Source: DATAFO01 sp046728935
GTDB lineage: Bacteria; Actinomycetota; Thermoleophilia; Solirubrobacterales; 70-9
Direction of reading: 5' to 3'
NCBI GenBank assembly: GCA_046728935.1
Contig: JBKPFS010000093.1
Coordinates: 1-11,986 of the forward strand
DNA length: 11,986 nt
This document shows positions 6,245-11,986 of the stretch, piece by piece; within the stretch, counting starts at the first letter, position 1; every line of letters begins with the position of its first letter. The notes beneath the pieces are model-generated. The model made no database searches and was not told the DNA's origin. It worked only from the letters and a program-made list of their open reading frames with translations. A program made the position numbers and the translations under genes.

Positions 6245-6250
6245 TACACT
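6245..6250 (+). promoter_or_regulatory. Candidate -10 box of the F420 operon
   Basis: TACACT (extended CATACACT) lies 9 nt before the npdG GTG at 6260, which has no SD. This spacing suggests leaderless or nearly leaderless transcription. The opposing SDR box is about 37 bp away in a 67-bp divergent gap, so the two operons could share regulation. No -35 box is seen. Confidence 0.4.
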
Positions 6251-6259
6251 GGCGCCGGC

Positions 6260-6949
6260 GTGGCTGGCGAAGCGATCCCCATCATCGGCGGCACGGGCGC
6301 GCTCGGCTACGGGCTGGCGCTGAGATGGGCGCGGGCGGGGCACGCGGTCGTGATCGGCTCGCGAAGCGAGGAGCGTGCCGCAGAGGCGGCACGCAGGCTC
6401 AGCGAGGCGGTGCCCGATGCCGAGGTGGAGGGGCTGCCCAACGACCTCGCGGCGCGGCAGGGCCCGGTGGTGTTCCTCACCGTCCCCTTCCGCGCCCAGT
6501 CGGAGAACCTCAACAACCGCCGCGCGGCCCTCGCGCCGGGGCAACTGCTGGTCGACGGCACGGTGCCACTCGCCGCCGCCGTGAGCGGCAAGGCGACCCG
6601 CTCGCTCGGCGTCTGGCAGGGCTCGGCCGCCCAGCAGGCCCAGGAAATGGTTCCCGATGGGGTGACGGTCGTGGCCGCTCTCCACACGGTCAGCGCCCCC
6701 GAGCTCCAGGACCCCGCGGTCGACCTCGACGAGGATGTGCTCCTGTGTGGGGAGCGCAAGTCCGACAAGGCGAAGGTGGCGAGGTTGGTCGACTCCATCC
6801 CCGGACTGCGCGCAGTCAACGCCGGGCCGCTCGAGATGGCGCGGATCGTCGAGCAGCTGACCCCGCTGCTGGTCTCGATCAACGCTCGCTACAAGACCCA
6901 CGCCGGGATCCGCATCGTCAGGCTGCCCGGCGGCGACCACTGGGGATAG
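6260..6949 (+). CDS. npdG: NADPH-dependent F420 reductase
   Basis: A 229-residue F420H2:NADP oxidoreductase that passes hydride between NADPH and coenzyme F420, keeping the F420 pool reduced in the cytoplasm. The N-terminal Rossmann motif GGTGALGYGLALRWARAG begins at about residue 10, followed by IGSRSEERA, where Ser-Arg contacts the NADP 2'-phosphate in this family. Later family hallmarks are FLTVPF, GSAAQQAQEMVP, VVAALHTVSA and the C-terminal LLVSINARYKTHAGIRI. Length fits the family (about 210-230). The frame is open far upstream but has no similarity there. GTG 6260 is chosen from the Rossmann position and the TACACT box 9 nt before. It is first in an operon with cofD, cofC and cofE; cofD begins 4 bp after its stop. 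Confidence 0.93.
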   Translation: MAGEAIPIIGGTGALGYGLALRWARAGHAVVIGSRSEERAAEAARRLSEAVPDAEVEGLPNDLAARQGPVVFLTVPFRAQSENLNNRRAALAPGQLLVDGTVPLAAAVSGKATRSLGVWQGSAAQQAQEMVPDGVTVVAALHTVSAPELQDPAVDLDEDVLLCGERKSDKAKVARLVDSIPGLRAVNAGPLEMARIVEQLTPLLVSINARYKTHAGIRIVRLPGGDHWG

Positions 6950-6953
6950 CGCT

Positions 6954-7886
6954 GTGAACGTGGTCGTGCTCGCCGGCGGGACCGGCGGCGCGAAGCTCGC
7001 GGCCGGGATGCAGGAGCTGGTGCGGGAGCGACTGGCCGTGGTCGCGAACACCGCTGACGACATCGACGTTCACGGCCTCAGGGTCTCGCCCGATCCCGAC
7101 CTGATCACCTACTGGCTCGCGGACCAGATCGATGAGGAGCGGGGCTGGGGTATCCGCGACGACACCTTCGTCGTCCACGAGCGGCTGGAGCAATTGGGGG
7201 CACCGGGTTGGTTCCGCCTCTCCGACCGTGATCTCGCGACCTGCCTCTACCGCACCCACTTCATCGCCGAGGGCGGCACCTGCACCGCCGCCCAGGCGCA
7301 GATCGCCCGCGCCCTCGGCATCAGCGCGAGCGTGCTGCCGATGTCGGAGCAGAGGGTGCGGACCGGCGTCCGCACGCCGGCGGGCTGGCGCGAGCTGCAG
7401 GAGTTCCTGATCCTCGATCGAGGCGAGGCTCCGATCGAAGCGATCCGGCTGGATGGCATCGAGGACGCGCGGCCGACCCCCGAGGTGCTTGCGGCCATCG
7501 CCGGCGCCAAAGCGATCGTCATCGGGCCCTCGAACCCGGTGATCTCGATCGGCCCCATCCTCTCCGTGCCGGGCATGCGCGAGGCGATCCAGAGCGCCGA
7601 CGCCCCGGTGATCGCGGTCAGCCCGTTCGTCGCGGGCCGCGCGGTGAAGGGGCCGACGGAGGCGTTCATGGAGGCGGTCGGGCGTCCGAGGACGTCCGCC
7701 GGGGTCGCCTCCCTCTACAGCGGCCTGCTCGACGCGATCGTGGTCGACGACGGGGATCCCGATCCGCCGCCGGAGGACCTCCGCGTGCTCGCCTGCCCGA
7801 CCCTGATGTCGGACGCGGCCGGCAGGCGTGCCCTCGCGCTGCGCGTGCTCGACCTCGCGCGGGCGATGTCCGGCGGGCCATCGTGA
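6954..7886 (+). CDS. cofD: 2-phospho-L-lactate transferase (F420 biosynthesis)
   Basis: A 310-residue enzyme that transfers the phospholactyl (or phosphoenolpyruvyl) moiety from its GDP-activated form to the deazaflavin FO, making F420-0 or dehydro-F420-0. Family motifs: GGTGGAK at 8-14, NTADD at 32-36 (metal and FO site), DPDLITY at 47-53, DRDLA at 91-95, GPSNPVISIGPIL at 191-203 and VSPFVAGRAVKGP at 222-234. The GTG at 6954 follows the npdG stop by 4 bp, with a weak GGGGA as SD. The end overlaps cofC by 4 bp (GTGA), implying coupled translation. The actinobacterial name is fbiA. Whether the donor is 2-phospholactate or phosphoenolpyruvate cannot be seen from this protein. Confidence 0.96.
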   Translation: MNVVVLAGGTGGAKLAAGMQELVRERLAVVANTADDIDVHGLRVSPDPDLITYWLADQIDEERGWGIRDDTFVVHERLEQLGAPGWFRLSDRDLATCLYRTHFIAEGGTCTAAQAQIARALGISASVLPMSEQRVRTGVRTPAGWRELQEFLILDRGEAPIEAIRLDGIEDARPTPEVLAAIAGAKAIVIGPSNPVISIGPILSVPGMREAIQSADAPVIAVSPFVAGRAVKGPTEAFMEAVGRPRTSAGVASLYSGLLDAIVVDDGDPDPPPEDLRVLACPTLMSDAAGRRALALRVLDLARAMSGGPS

Positions 7887-8569
7887 ACGCCACGGCGATC
7901 ATCCCCGTGAAGCGCTTCGCGCACGCCAAGCGGCGGCTGCTCGAGAGGCTCGACCCCCCCACCCGGGCCGCGCTGGTGGAGGCGATGCTGACCGACGTCC
8001 TCGATGCAGTCTTGCGCGCGAAGCTGCTGCGGCTGACGATCGTGGTCACGGGCGAGGCCCGCGCCGAGCGGATCGCTCTGCGCCGTTCTCAGGTGGAAGG
8101 GAGCGCGCTCGAGGTCCTGCGTGACCCGGATGACGCTGGTCATTCGGAGGCGGCGACGCTGGGAATCATCCGGGCGATGTCGCTCGGCGCCGAGGCCGTC
8201 GCCCTGCTCCCCGGCGACTGTCCGTTGCTGGATACCGCCGAGCTCGACGCGGCGCTCGCGCGCGTCGAGCCCGGTCGCGTCGCCGTCGTCCCCGATCGCC
8301 ACGGCACCGGCACCAACTGCCTCCTCCTCTGCCCCCCGAACGCAATCGGCCCGGCCTTCGGGGAGGGAAGCTGCGAGCGCCATCTCGCGCGGGCGCGCGC
8401 GGCGGCCCACGCCGCGGTCGTCGAGAACCTCACGTCGCTCGCGCTGGACCTCGACACCCCGGCGGACCTCGAGGCACTCGCGACCGCGGTCGCCGGCGCG
8501 CCCGATCGCGCTCCGGCAACGGCCGCCGCGGTCGAACGGCTTCGGCCGCTCGGCGATCTCGCGGGATGA
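7883..8569 (+). CDS. cofC: 2-phospho-L-lactate / phosphoenolpyruvate guanylyltransferase
   Basis: A 228-residue nucleotidyltransferase that joins GMP from GTP to 2-phospholactate (CofC) or phosphoenolpyruvate (FbiD), making the donor for CofD. PVKRF...AKRRL (8-19) is the GTP-binding start, LPGDCPLL (109-116) holds the metal-binding Asp, DRHGTGTN (138-145) binds the acid substrate, followed by SCERH (163-167) and LDLDTPADL (188-196). One position is unusual: where archaeal CofC and mycobacterial FbiD have an N-containing stretch (as in DPLNTA), this protein has DAGHSEA (84-90). The last about 25 residues are Ala-rich and probably disordered. It starts with GTG inside the cofD stop (GTGA) and ends inside the cofE start (ATGA), so all three are translationally coupled. 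Confidence 0.93.
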   Translation: MNATAIIPVKRFAHAKRRLLERLDPPTRAALVEAMLTDVLDAVLRAKLLRLTIVVTGEARAERIALRRSQVEGSALEVLRDPDDAGHSEAATLGIIRAMSLGAEAVALLPGDCPLLDTAELDAALARVEPGRVAVVPDRHGTGTNCLLLCPPNAIGPAFGEGSCERHLARARAAAHAAVVENLTSLALDLDTPADLEALATAVAGAPDRAPATAAAVERLRPLGDLAG

Positions 8570-9330
8570 GCGAGCGGCTCGAGATCGTTCCGCTGCCCGG
8601 GATGCCCGAGGTCCGCGAGGGCGATGAGCTCGGCGCCCTCATCGTCGACGCTGCGGGCCGGGCCGGCATCGGCCTCGCCGATGCCAACGTCGTCGTCGTC
8701 TCGCAGAAGGTCGTGTCCAAAGCGGAGGGGCGCGTGCGGAGCCTCGCCGGGACCGTGCCCGGCGAGCGCGCCCGCGAGCTCGCCTCCGAGCTCGGCAAGG
8801 ACCCGCGTTTGGTCGAGCTGATCCTGGGCGAGAGCCGGCGGATCGTCAGGGCCGAGCGCGGCGTGCTGATCGTCGAGACCCGATCGGGCTGGGTGTGCGC
8901 CAATGCTGGCATCGACGCCTCGAACGTCCCCGGCGAGGACGCCGTCACCCTGCTGCCGCAGGATGCTGACGCGTCGGCGCGCCGGCTTCGCGACGAGCTC
9001 GCCGCGGCCGCCGGCGTCCGCCCAGCCGTGATCGTTGCGGACAGCTTCGGCCGCCCGTGGCGCCTCGGCCAGACGGACGTCGCGATCGGGTGCGCGGGTG
9101 TCCTCCCGCTCGACGCTTGGCGCGGCCGGATGGACCGAGAGGGGCGGGCGCTCGCCGTCAGCGCCCCCGCGCTGGCCGACGAGCTCGCGGGCGCCGCCGA
9201 CCTCGTTCGCGACAAGGCCGCCGGCATCCCGGCCGTCGTCGTTCGCGGCGCCGGCCGCTGGGTCACACTGGAGCACGGGCCGGGGGCGGCCGCCCTGCGC
9301 CGAGCCGAGGCGGACGACCTCTTTCGCTAG
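8566..9330 (+). CDS. cofE: Coenzyme F420-0:L-glutamate ligase, single-domain
   Basis: A 254-residue GTP-dependent ligase that adds the first and further gamma-linked glutamates to F420-0. Motifs: VVSQKVVSKAEGR (44-56), GVLIVETRSGWVCANAGIDASNVPG (99-123, with Asn113 and Asp117), DSFGRPWRLGQTD (159-171, metal- and GTP-binding), and AADLVRDKAAGIPAVVVRG (210-228). Its length equals archaeal CofE. It lacks the C-terminal FMN-reductase domain that mycobacterial FbiB carries to reduce dehydro-F420-0, and no such domain is encoded in the window. The ATG overlaps the cofC stop (ATGA). The TAG stop lies in a CTAG shared with the oppositely oriented alcohol dehydrogenase stop, leaving no intergenic terminator. 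Confidence 0.95.
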   Translation: MSERLEIVPLPGMPEVREGDELGALIVDAAGRAGIGLADANVVVVSQKVVSKAEGRVRSLAGTVPGERARELASELGKDPRLVELILGESRRIVRAERGVLIVETRSGWVCANAGIDASNVPGEDAVTLLPQDADASARRLRDELAAAAGVRPAVIVADSFGRPWRLGQTDVAIGCAGVLPLDAWRGRMDREGRALAVSAPALADELAGAADLVRDKAAGIPAVVVRGAGRWVTLEHGPGAAALRRAEADDLFR

Positions 9331-10316
9331 TTCTGGCTGACGCGCAGCACGGCGGCGCCGCGCAGGCTGCCGTCGCGGAGGTCGGCGAGCGCCTCGTTCG
9401 CGCCCTCCAGCGCGTACTCGCTGACCGTGGTGCGCACTGGGACCTCCGGCGCCAGCGCGAGGAACTCCTCGCCGTCCCGGCGGGTCAGGTTCGCGACCGA
9501 GCGGACCTGCCTCTCGCCCCAGAGGATCTCGTATGGGAAGCCCGGGATGTCGCTCATGTGGATCCCGGCGCAGACGACCGTCCCGCCTGGAGCCAGGGCC
9601 CGCAACGCCGCCGGAACCAGCTCGCCCACCGGCGCGAAGACGATCGCGGCGTCGAGCTGCTCGGGCAGGTCGTCGCTCGACCCCGCCCATTCGGCGCCGA
9701 GCTCGCGCGCGAACGCCTGTCCCCCGGCGTCGCCCGGGCGGGTGACGGCGAACACGCGCCGGCCCTGGTGCGCCGCGACCTGGCAGATGATGTGCGCCGA
9801 CGCACCGAAGCCGTAGAGGGCGAGGCGCTCCGCGTCGCCGCACAATCGCAGCGACCGGTAGCCGATCAGCCCCGCGCACAGGAGCGGCGCGGCCTGAAGG
9901 TCCGGGTATCCCTCCGGGATCGGGAAGCAGTAGCGCTCGTCCGCGACCGCGAGCTCGGCGTAGCCCCCGTCGAGCTGGGAGCCGGTGAACCGCGCCCGCT
10001 CGCAGAGGTTCTCCCGTCCCGAGCGGCAGTAGCGGCACTCGCCGCACGTCCAGCCGAGCCACGGAACGCCAACCCTGGCCCCGGCGTCGAAGCGCTCCGT
10101 CCCCTCCCCGACTTCGATCACCTCGGCGACGATCTGATGGCCGGGGATCAGGGGCAGCTTCGGGTCGGCGAGGTCGCCGTCGACTACGTGCAGGTCGGTC
10201 CGACAGACGCCGCAGGTGTGCACTCGCACCAGAACCTGGCCCGGGCCCGGCCGGGGATCGGCCACCTCACTCGCCACGAGCGGCGACCGCTCCGCTTCCA
10301 GCACCATCGCCCGCAT
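9327..10316 (-). CDS. Zinc-dependent alcohol dehydrogenase (CAD2-like MDR)
   Basis: A 329-residue medium-chain dehydrogenase. Catalytic zinc ligands are Cys38 (CGVCRTDLH), His60 (PGHQ) and Cys147 (PLLCAG). The structural zinc site is Cys91, Cys94, Cys97 and Cys105. The cofactor loop reads YGFGASAH (168-175) instead of the usual GxGGxG; this form marks the CAD2-like branch (zinc alcohol dehydrogenases acting on various primary alcohols and aldehydes). Length is typical. Substrate is unknown, and the family uses NAD(P)H, not F420. Start ATG 10316 fits the N-terminus (MRAMVLEA); a second ATG at 10307 is possible and no clear SD is present. It converges on cofE, overlapping by 4 bases at the stops. 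A 9-bp inverted repeat lies 14 bp upstream of its start, and a gene for a secreted protein lies upstream on the same strand. Confidence 0.93.
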   Translation of the reverse strand: MRAMVLEAERSPLVASEVADPRPGPGQVLVRVHTCGVCRTDLHVVDGDLADPKLPLIPGHQIVAEVIEVGEGTERFDAGARVGVPWLGWTCGECRYCRSGRENLCERARFTGSQLDGGYAELAVADERYCFPIPEGYPDLQAAPLLCAGLIGYRSLRLCGDAERLALYGFGASAHIICQVAAHQGRRVFAVTRPGDAGGQAFARELGAEWAGSSDDLPEQLDAAIVFAPVGELVPAALRALAPGGTVVCAGIHMSDIPGFPYEILWGERQVRSVANLTRRDGEEFLALAPEVPVRTTVSEYALEGANEALADLRDGSLRGAAVLRVSQN

Positions 10317-10330
10317 GGCCGGATGATCCC

Positions 10331-10357
10331 ATCGGCGCGCCCGGGTGCCGCGCCGAT
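10331..10357 (-). promoter_or_regulatory. Perfect 9-bp inverted repeat upstream of the alcohol dehydrogenase
   Basis: ATCGGCGCG (10331-10339) is exactly complementary to CGCGCCGAT (10349-10357) around a 9-base centre. It ends 14 bp before the dehydrogenase ATG. It may be an operator or a leader hairpin. The minus-strand loop side contains GGCACCCG (10349-10342), the same 8-mer as the first arm of the next hairpin, so it could compete for pairing with it. Confidence 0.5.
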
Positions 10358-10400
10358 CGACCGAGGAAGGGAGCTGGAGCGGCGCTCGGGGGTCTAACGG

Positions 10401-10423
10401 GGCACCCGACCTGCGCGGGTGCC
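10401..10423 (-). terminator. Strong hairpin after the secreted-protein gene
   Basis: GGCACCCG (10401-10408) and CGGGTGCC (10416-10423) form a perfect 8-bp stem with a 7-nt loop, beginning 4 bp after the stop codon on the minus strand. It is followed by CCGTTAG, so the U tract is poor. It is best read as the terminator of the 10428-11840 gene, as GC-rich actinobacterial terminators often lack a long U tract. A second copy of its first arm lies downstream at 10349-10342. Confidence 0.6.
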
Positions 10424-10427
10424 GAAC

Positions 10428-11840
10428 CTAGTCCCCGAACGCCGCGAGCTCGAGCACGGCGTTCCGCTGGTGGCCAGGGCCCGGTAGACGACCCGTCACC
10501 GTGACCCAGATCGTGCTCGCGTCGGGCGAGGTGGCGATGCCGTTGATGCGAGCGGGGCCGAGCGACCTACCGTCGGCCAACCGCACGCGACGCACCGCCG
10601 CCACCGTGCCGTCCTGGCGCATGCGGACGATCTTGTTGTTACCGCGGTTCGCGACGTAGAAGTCGGCCTCCTCCTCGAGAGTGGTGTTGCTCGCCCAATC
10701 GTGATCGCTCGTCTCGATCTCGGCCGGGGCCAAGTCGATCGGCTTGTCCAGCTCCTCGGCGTTGAGGCGGCTGACCCCCACAACCCGGAAGATCACGCCA
10801 TCGTCGGTGAGCTCGATTGCCGCGATCGAGTTCTCGAATGGCTCGCTCACGTACAGGATCCTGGTGGGCTCGTAGTTGAGGACCGCCCCGAGGCGCGGCG
10901 AGACTCCGGCGTTGCCTTGGCCGATCAGCGGGCTGACCGTGACCGGGGGGGCGAGCCCATCGAGCGCCTGGGCGGTGTGCTCCTGGACGAGCCCGCCGTC
11001 CGCGGTCACGACGGCGAATACCGCCCGCCCCGAGCCGTCCGGCGAGCGTCCGAGGAACGCCGTCCCCACAGCGCCCGTATTGAGCGCGCCGGGGAGGACC
11101 TGGGTCGGCTGGCGCGGGGTCAGGTTGCCTGCGTACACCCCGCCGGTCTGCTGGTTAGGGGCGCCCGCAAGCGGGACCCCGTTCGGGTCGACGATCGTGG
11201 ACGTGCCGATCCCCTCCAGTCCGTACGGGGCATTGGCGGGCCAGAGCCGGCCGAAGGCGTTGTTGATGGACATCCCCAGTGGATTGGCCACGGCGGTGAA
11301 GTTGGCCGTCACGGCGGAGGGGGTGTTGACCCCATTGCGGAACGCGGGGCTCTGCGCGCTGTACATCTGCACGCGCCCGCCGAGGGTTGACGCTTGGTCG
11401 CCGGCCGACGCAAAGCTCGCGGGGACCTTGAGCACGTTGGCGCCCCTTGGATCGATCGAGACGAACGACCCCTCCAGCTGGTCGGTGTTCGCCACCGGCG
11501 CACCGAAATTCGACGTGCTCCCGACCACGATGCGCGCCGGGTCAAGGACACTTCCCGGTTGCGCGTAAGCCGCGAGGACCGGGTTGTCGTGGATCGGGCC
11601 GCCAGGCAGGAACGTGCCGACGGCGCTGATCGCCGAGGCGCCGGGGATGCCAGTCGCCACGACGCGCCCGTTGAGGGACTTCTTCTCTTTGCTATCGGCC
11701 CTGGCGAGGCTGAGGCTGCCCGTCGCCGCGATCCACAGTGCTGCGGCGAGCACAAAGGCGAGCTTGCGCCGATATCGCCGCCCGCTGGAACCGGCCTTTC
11801 CGTTGCGAATGGTCGCGGGCCTCTGGGGAATGCTGCTCAT
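10428..11840 (-). CDS. Secreted propeller-like protein of unknown function
   Basis: A 470-residue protein; I do not recognise a named family. Residues 21-26 are basic (RRYRRK), 27-45 form a hydrophobic segment and ALA-type cleavage is likely after ARA (46-48), so a Sec signal peptide is predicted. The mature part has no cysteine, as in many exported proteins. The middle is rich in Gly, Pro, Asn and Ala (for example NNAFGRLWPANAPYG). The C-terminal third shows repeats like six-bladed NHL/SMP-30 propellers: ILYVSEPFENSIAAIEL, FYVANRGNNKIVRMRQDGTV and GIATSPDASTIWVTV. The propeller is inferred from pattern only. ATG 11840 is chosen because GGAGG lies 5 nt upstream and a signal peptide follows; an extended open frame upstream overlaps the promoter. 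It has its own promoter and a strong hairpin after the stop, so it is probably monocistronic. Confidence 0.85.
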   Translation of the reverse strand: MSSIPQRPATIRNGKAGSSGRRYRRKLAFVLAAALWIAATGSLSLARADSKEKKSLNGRVVATGIPGASAISAVGTFLPGGPIHDNPVLAAYAQPGSVLDPARIVVGSTSNFGAPVANTDQLEGSFVSIDPRGANVLKVPASFASAGDQASTLGGRVQMYSAQSPAFRNGVNTPSAVTANFTAVANPLGMSINNAFGRLWPANAPYGLEGIGTSTIVDPNGVPLAGAPNQQTGGVYAGNLTPRQPTQVLPGALNTGAVGTAFLGRSPDGSGRAVFAVVTADGGLVQEHTAQALDGLAPPVTVSPLIGQGNAGVSPRLGAVLNYEPTRILYVSEPFENSIAAIELTDDGVIFRVVGVSRLNAEELDKPIDLAPAEIETSDHDWASNTTLEEEADFYVANRGNNKIVRMRQDGTVAAVRRVRLADGRSLGPARINGIATSPDASTIWVTVTGRLPGPGHQRNAVLELAAFGD

Positions 11841-11845
11841 AAGGG

Positions 11846-11856
11846 CCTCCTCCTCC
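11846..11856 (-). promoter_or_regulatory. Extended ribosome binding site of the secreted-protein gene
   Basis: GGAGGAGGAGG on the minus strand ends 5 nt before the ATG at 11840. This purine run is the strongest SD in the window and decides the start. Confidence 0.8.
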
Positions 11857-11898
11857 CTTGACCGGCCGCCCGCAAGCGGATCCTCGAATGGCAGTGCG

Positions 11899-11927
11899 AT
11901 CATCGCCGCACAGGCCCGCGCTGTCAA
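11899..11927 (-). promoter_or_regulatory. Sigma-70-type promoter of the secreted-protein gene
   Basis: On the minus strand TTGACA (11927-11922) is followed after exactly 17 nt by GATGAT (11904-11899), which matches TATAAT at four of six positions. Transcription would start near 11892 and give a leader of about 50 nt before the ATG at 11840. This is the best -35/-10 pair in the window and stands out from the GC-rich surroundings. Confidence 0.6.
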
Positions 11928-11949
11928 GTACCGGGTAGCCGGCGCCTGA

Positions 11950-11986
11950 GATACTGACCCAGATGCTCCGATGAGCAGGGTACGGA
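11950..11986 (+). promoter_or_regulatory. Candidate -10 box and start of a plus-strand gene at the window edge
   Basis: GATACT (11950-11955) lies 7 nt before an ATG at 11963, the spacing seen for leaderless starts. That ATG opens only three codons (ATG CTC CGA TGA), whose stop overlaps a second ATG at 11971 (ATGA). The second frame is open to the window end, but only five full codons are visible. A divergent gene probably begins here; identity and exact start cannot be judged. Confidence 0.25.

Noticed and set aside
5804..6259. N-terminal extension of the npdG frame by about 150 codons.
   Set aside because: It is antisense to the SDR gene and unlike any F420 reductase N-terminus; the Rossmann motif belongs near residue 10.
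4105..6957. A very long plus-strand open frame (about 950 codons) opposite the lyase, thioesterase and SDR genes.
   Set aside because: It is antisense to three genes with clear catalytic motifs, its product is Arg/His/Ala/Gly-rich without any domain, and it runs out of frame into npdG. It is a GC-bias shadow.
8140..10062. A 640-codon minus-strand open frame opposite cofC and cofE, continuing into the alcohol dehydrogenase region.
   Set aside because: The translation is low-complexity Arg/Gly/Ala sequence without motifs, while the opposite or alternative frames encode recognised enzymes.
9327..10316. The alcohol dehydrogenase as an F420-dependent enzyme, because it adjoins the F420 operon.
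   Set aside because: It has both zinc sites and an MDR Rossmann domain, as in NAD(P)-dependent zinc enzymes. F420-dependent alcohol dehydrogenases belong to the luciferase-like fold, which is not seen here.
11841..11927. Extension of the secreted-protein frame to a start at 11927.
   Set aside because: It would overlap the TTGACA/GATGAT promoter and bury the signal peptide; the GGAGG-preceded ATG at 11840 fits better.

Overview
The window is high-GC DNA with short intergenic gaps and strong codon bias. It encodes a DivIVA-type coiled-coil protein, a wax ester synthase/diacylglycerol acyltransferase (WS/DGAT) and a coenzyme F420 biosynthesis operon. Several starts have no Shine-Dalgarno (SD) but carry a TANNNT-type -10 box directly upstream, as expected of leaderless mRNAs. 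Together these point to an Actinomycetota genome, perhaps the Thermoleophilia/Solirubrobacterales side. The lineage is an inference from gene content; no rRNA or marker gene is present to prove it. I see no tRNA, rRNA, CRISPR array, insertion sequence or phage gene.

Layout. Bases 1-656 (minus): the N-terminal 218 residues of a DivIVA-domain protein whose helix is built from tandem 11-residue repeats. 714-1598 (minus): a 3-hydroxybutyryl-CoA dehydrogenase. 1678-2121 (plus): a divergent two-CBS-domain protein. 2156-3541 (minus): a WS/DGAT, convergent with the CBS gene across two small hairpins. 3691-6192 (minus): a four-gene run transcribed as SDR oxidoreductase, FlK-like hotdog thioesterase, HMG-CoA-lyase-family enzyme, NTF2-like protein. 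6260-9330 (plus): npdG-cofD-cofC-cofE, tightly spaced, with 4-bp overlaps at cofD/cofC and cofC/cofE. 9327-10316 (minus): a zinc alcohol dehydrogenase whose stop codon overlaps the cofE stop inside one CTAG. 10428-11840 (minus): a secreted, cysteine-free, propeller-like protein of unknown function with a near-consensus promoter. The right edge holds a possible start of a plus-strand gene.

How the genes fit together. The plus-strand operon makes and recycles F420. CofC activates a phospho-three-carbon acid with GTP, CofD joins it to the deazaflavin FO, CofE adds glutamates, and NpdG exchanges hydride between NADPH and F420. The FO synthase and a reductase for dehydro-F420 are not in this window. 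The minus-strand genes share an acyl-CoA theme: beta-hydroxyacyl-CoA oxidation, thioester hydrolysis, C-C lyase cleavage and storage-lipid synthesis. This suggests degradation of a branched or cyclic acid with carbon storage, but the substrate cannot be read from sequence.

Beyond ordinary genes, the most notable structures are: a set of mutually exclusive hairpins between the secreted-protein gene and the alcohol dehydrogenase; a short upstream ORF plus hairpin before the HMG-CoA-lyase gene; three tandem hairpins upstream of the WS/DGAT gene; the hendecad coiled coil; and the F420 operon with a single-domain CofE. No clearly new multi-gene system is evident.
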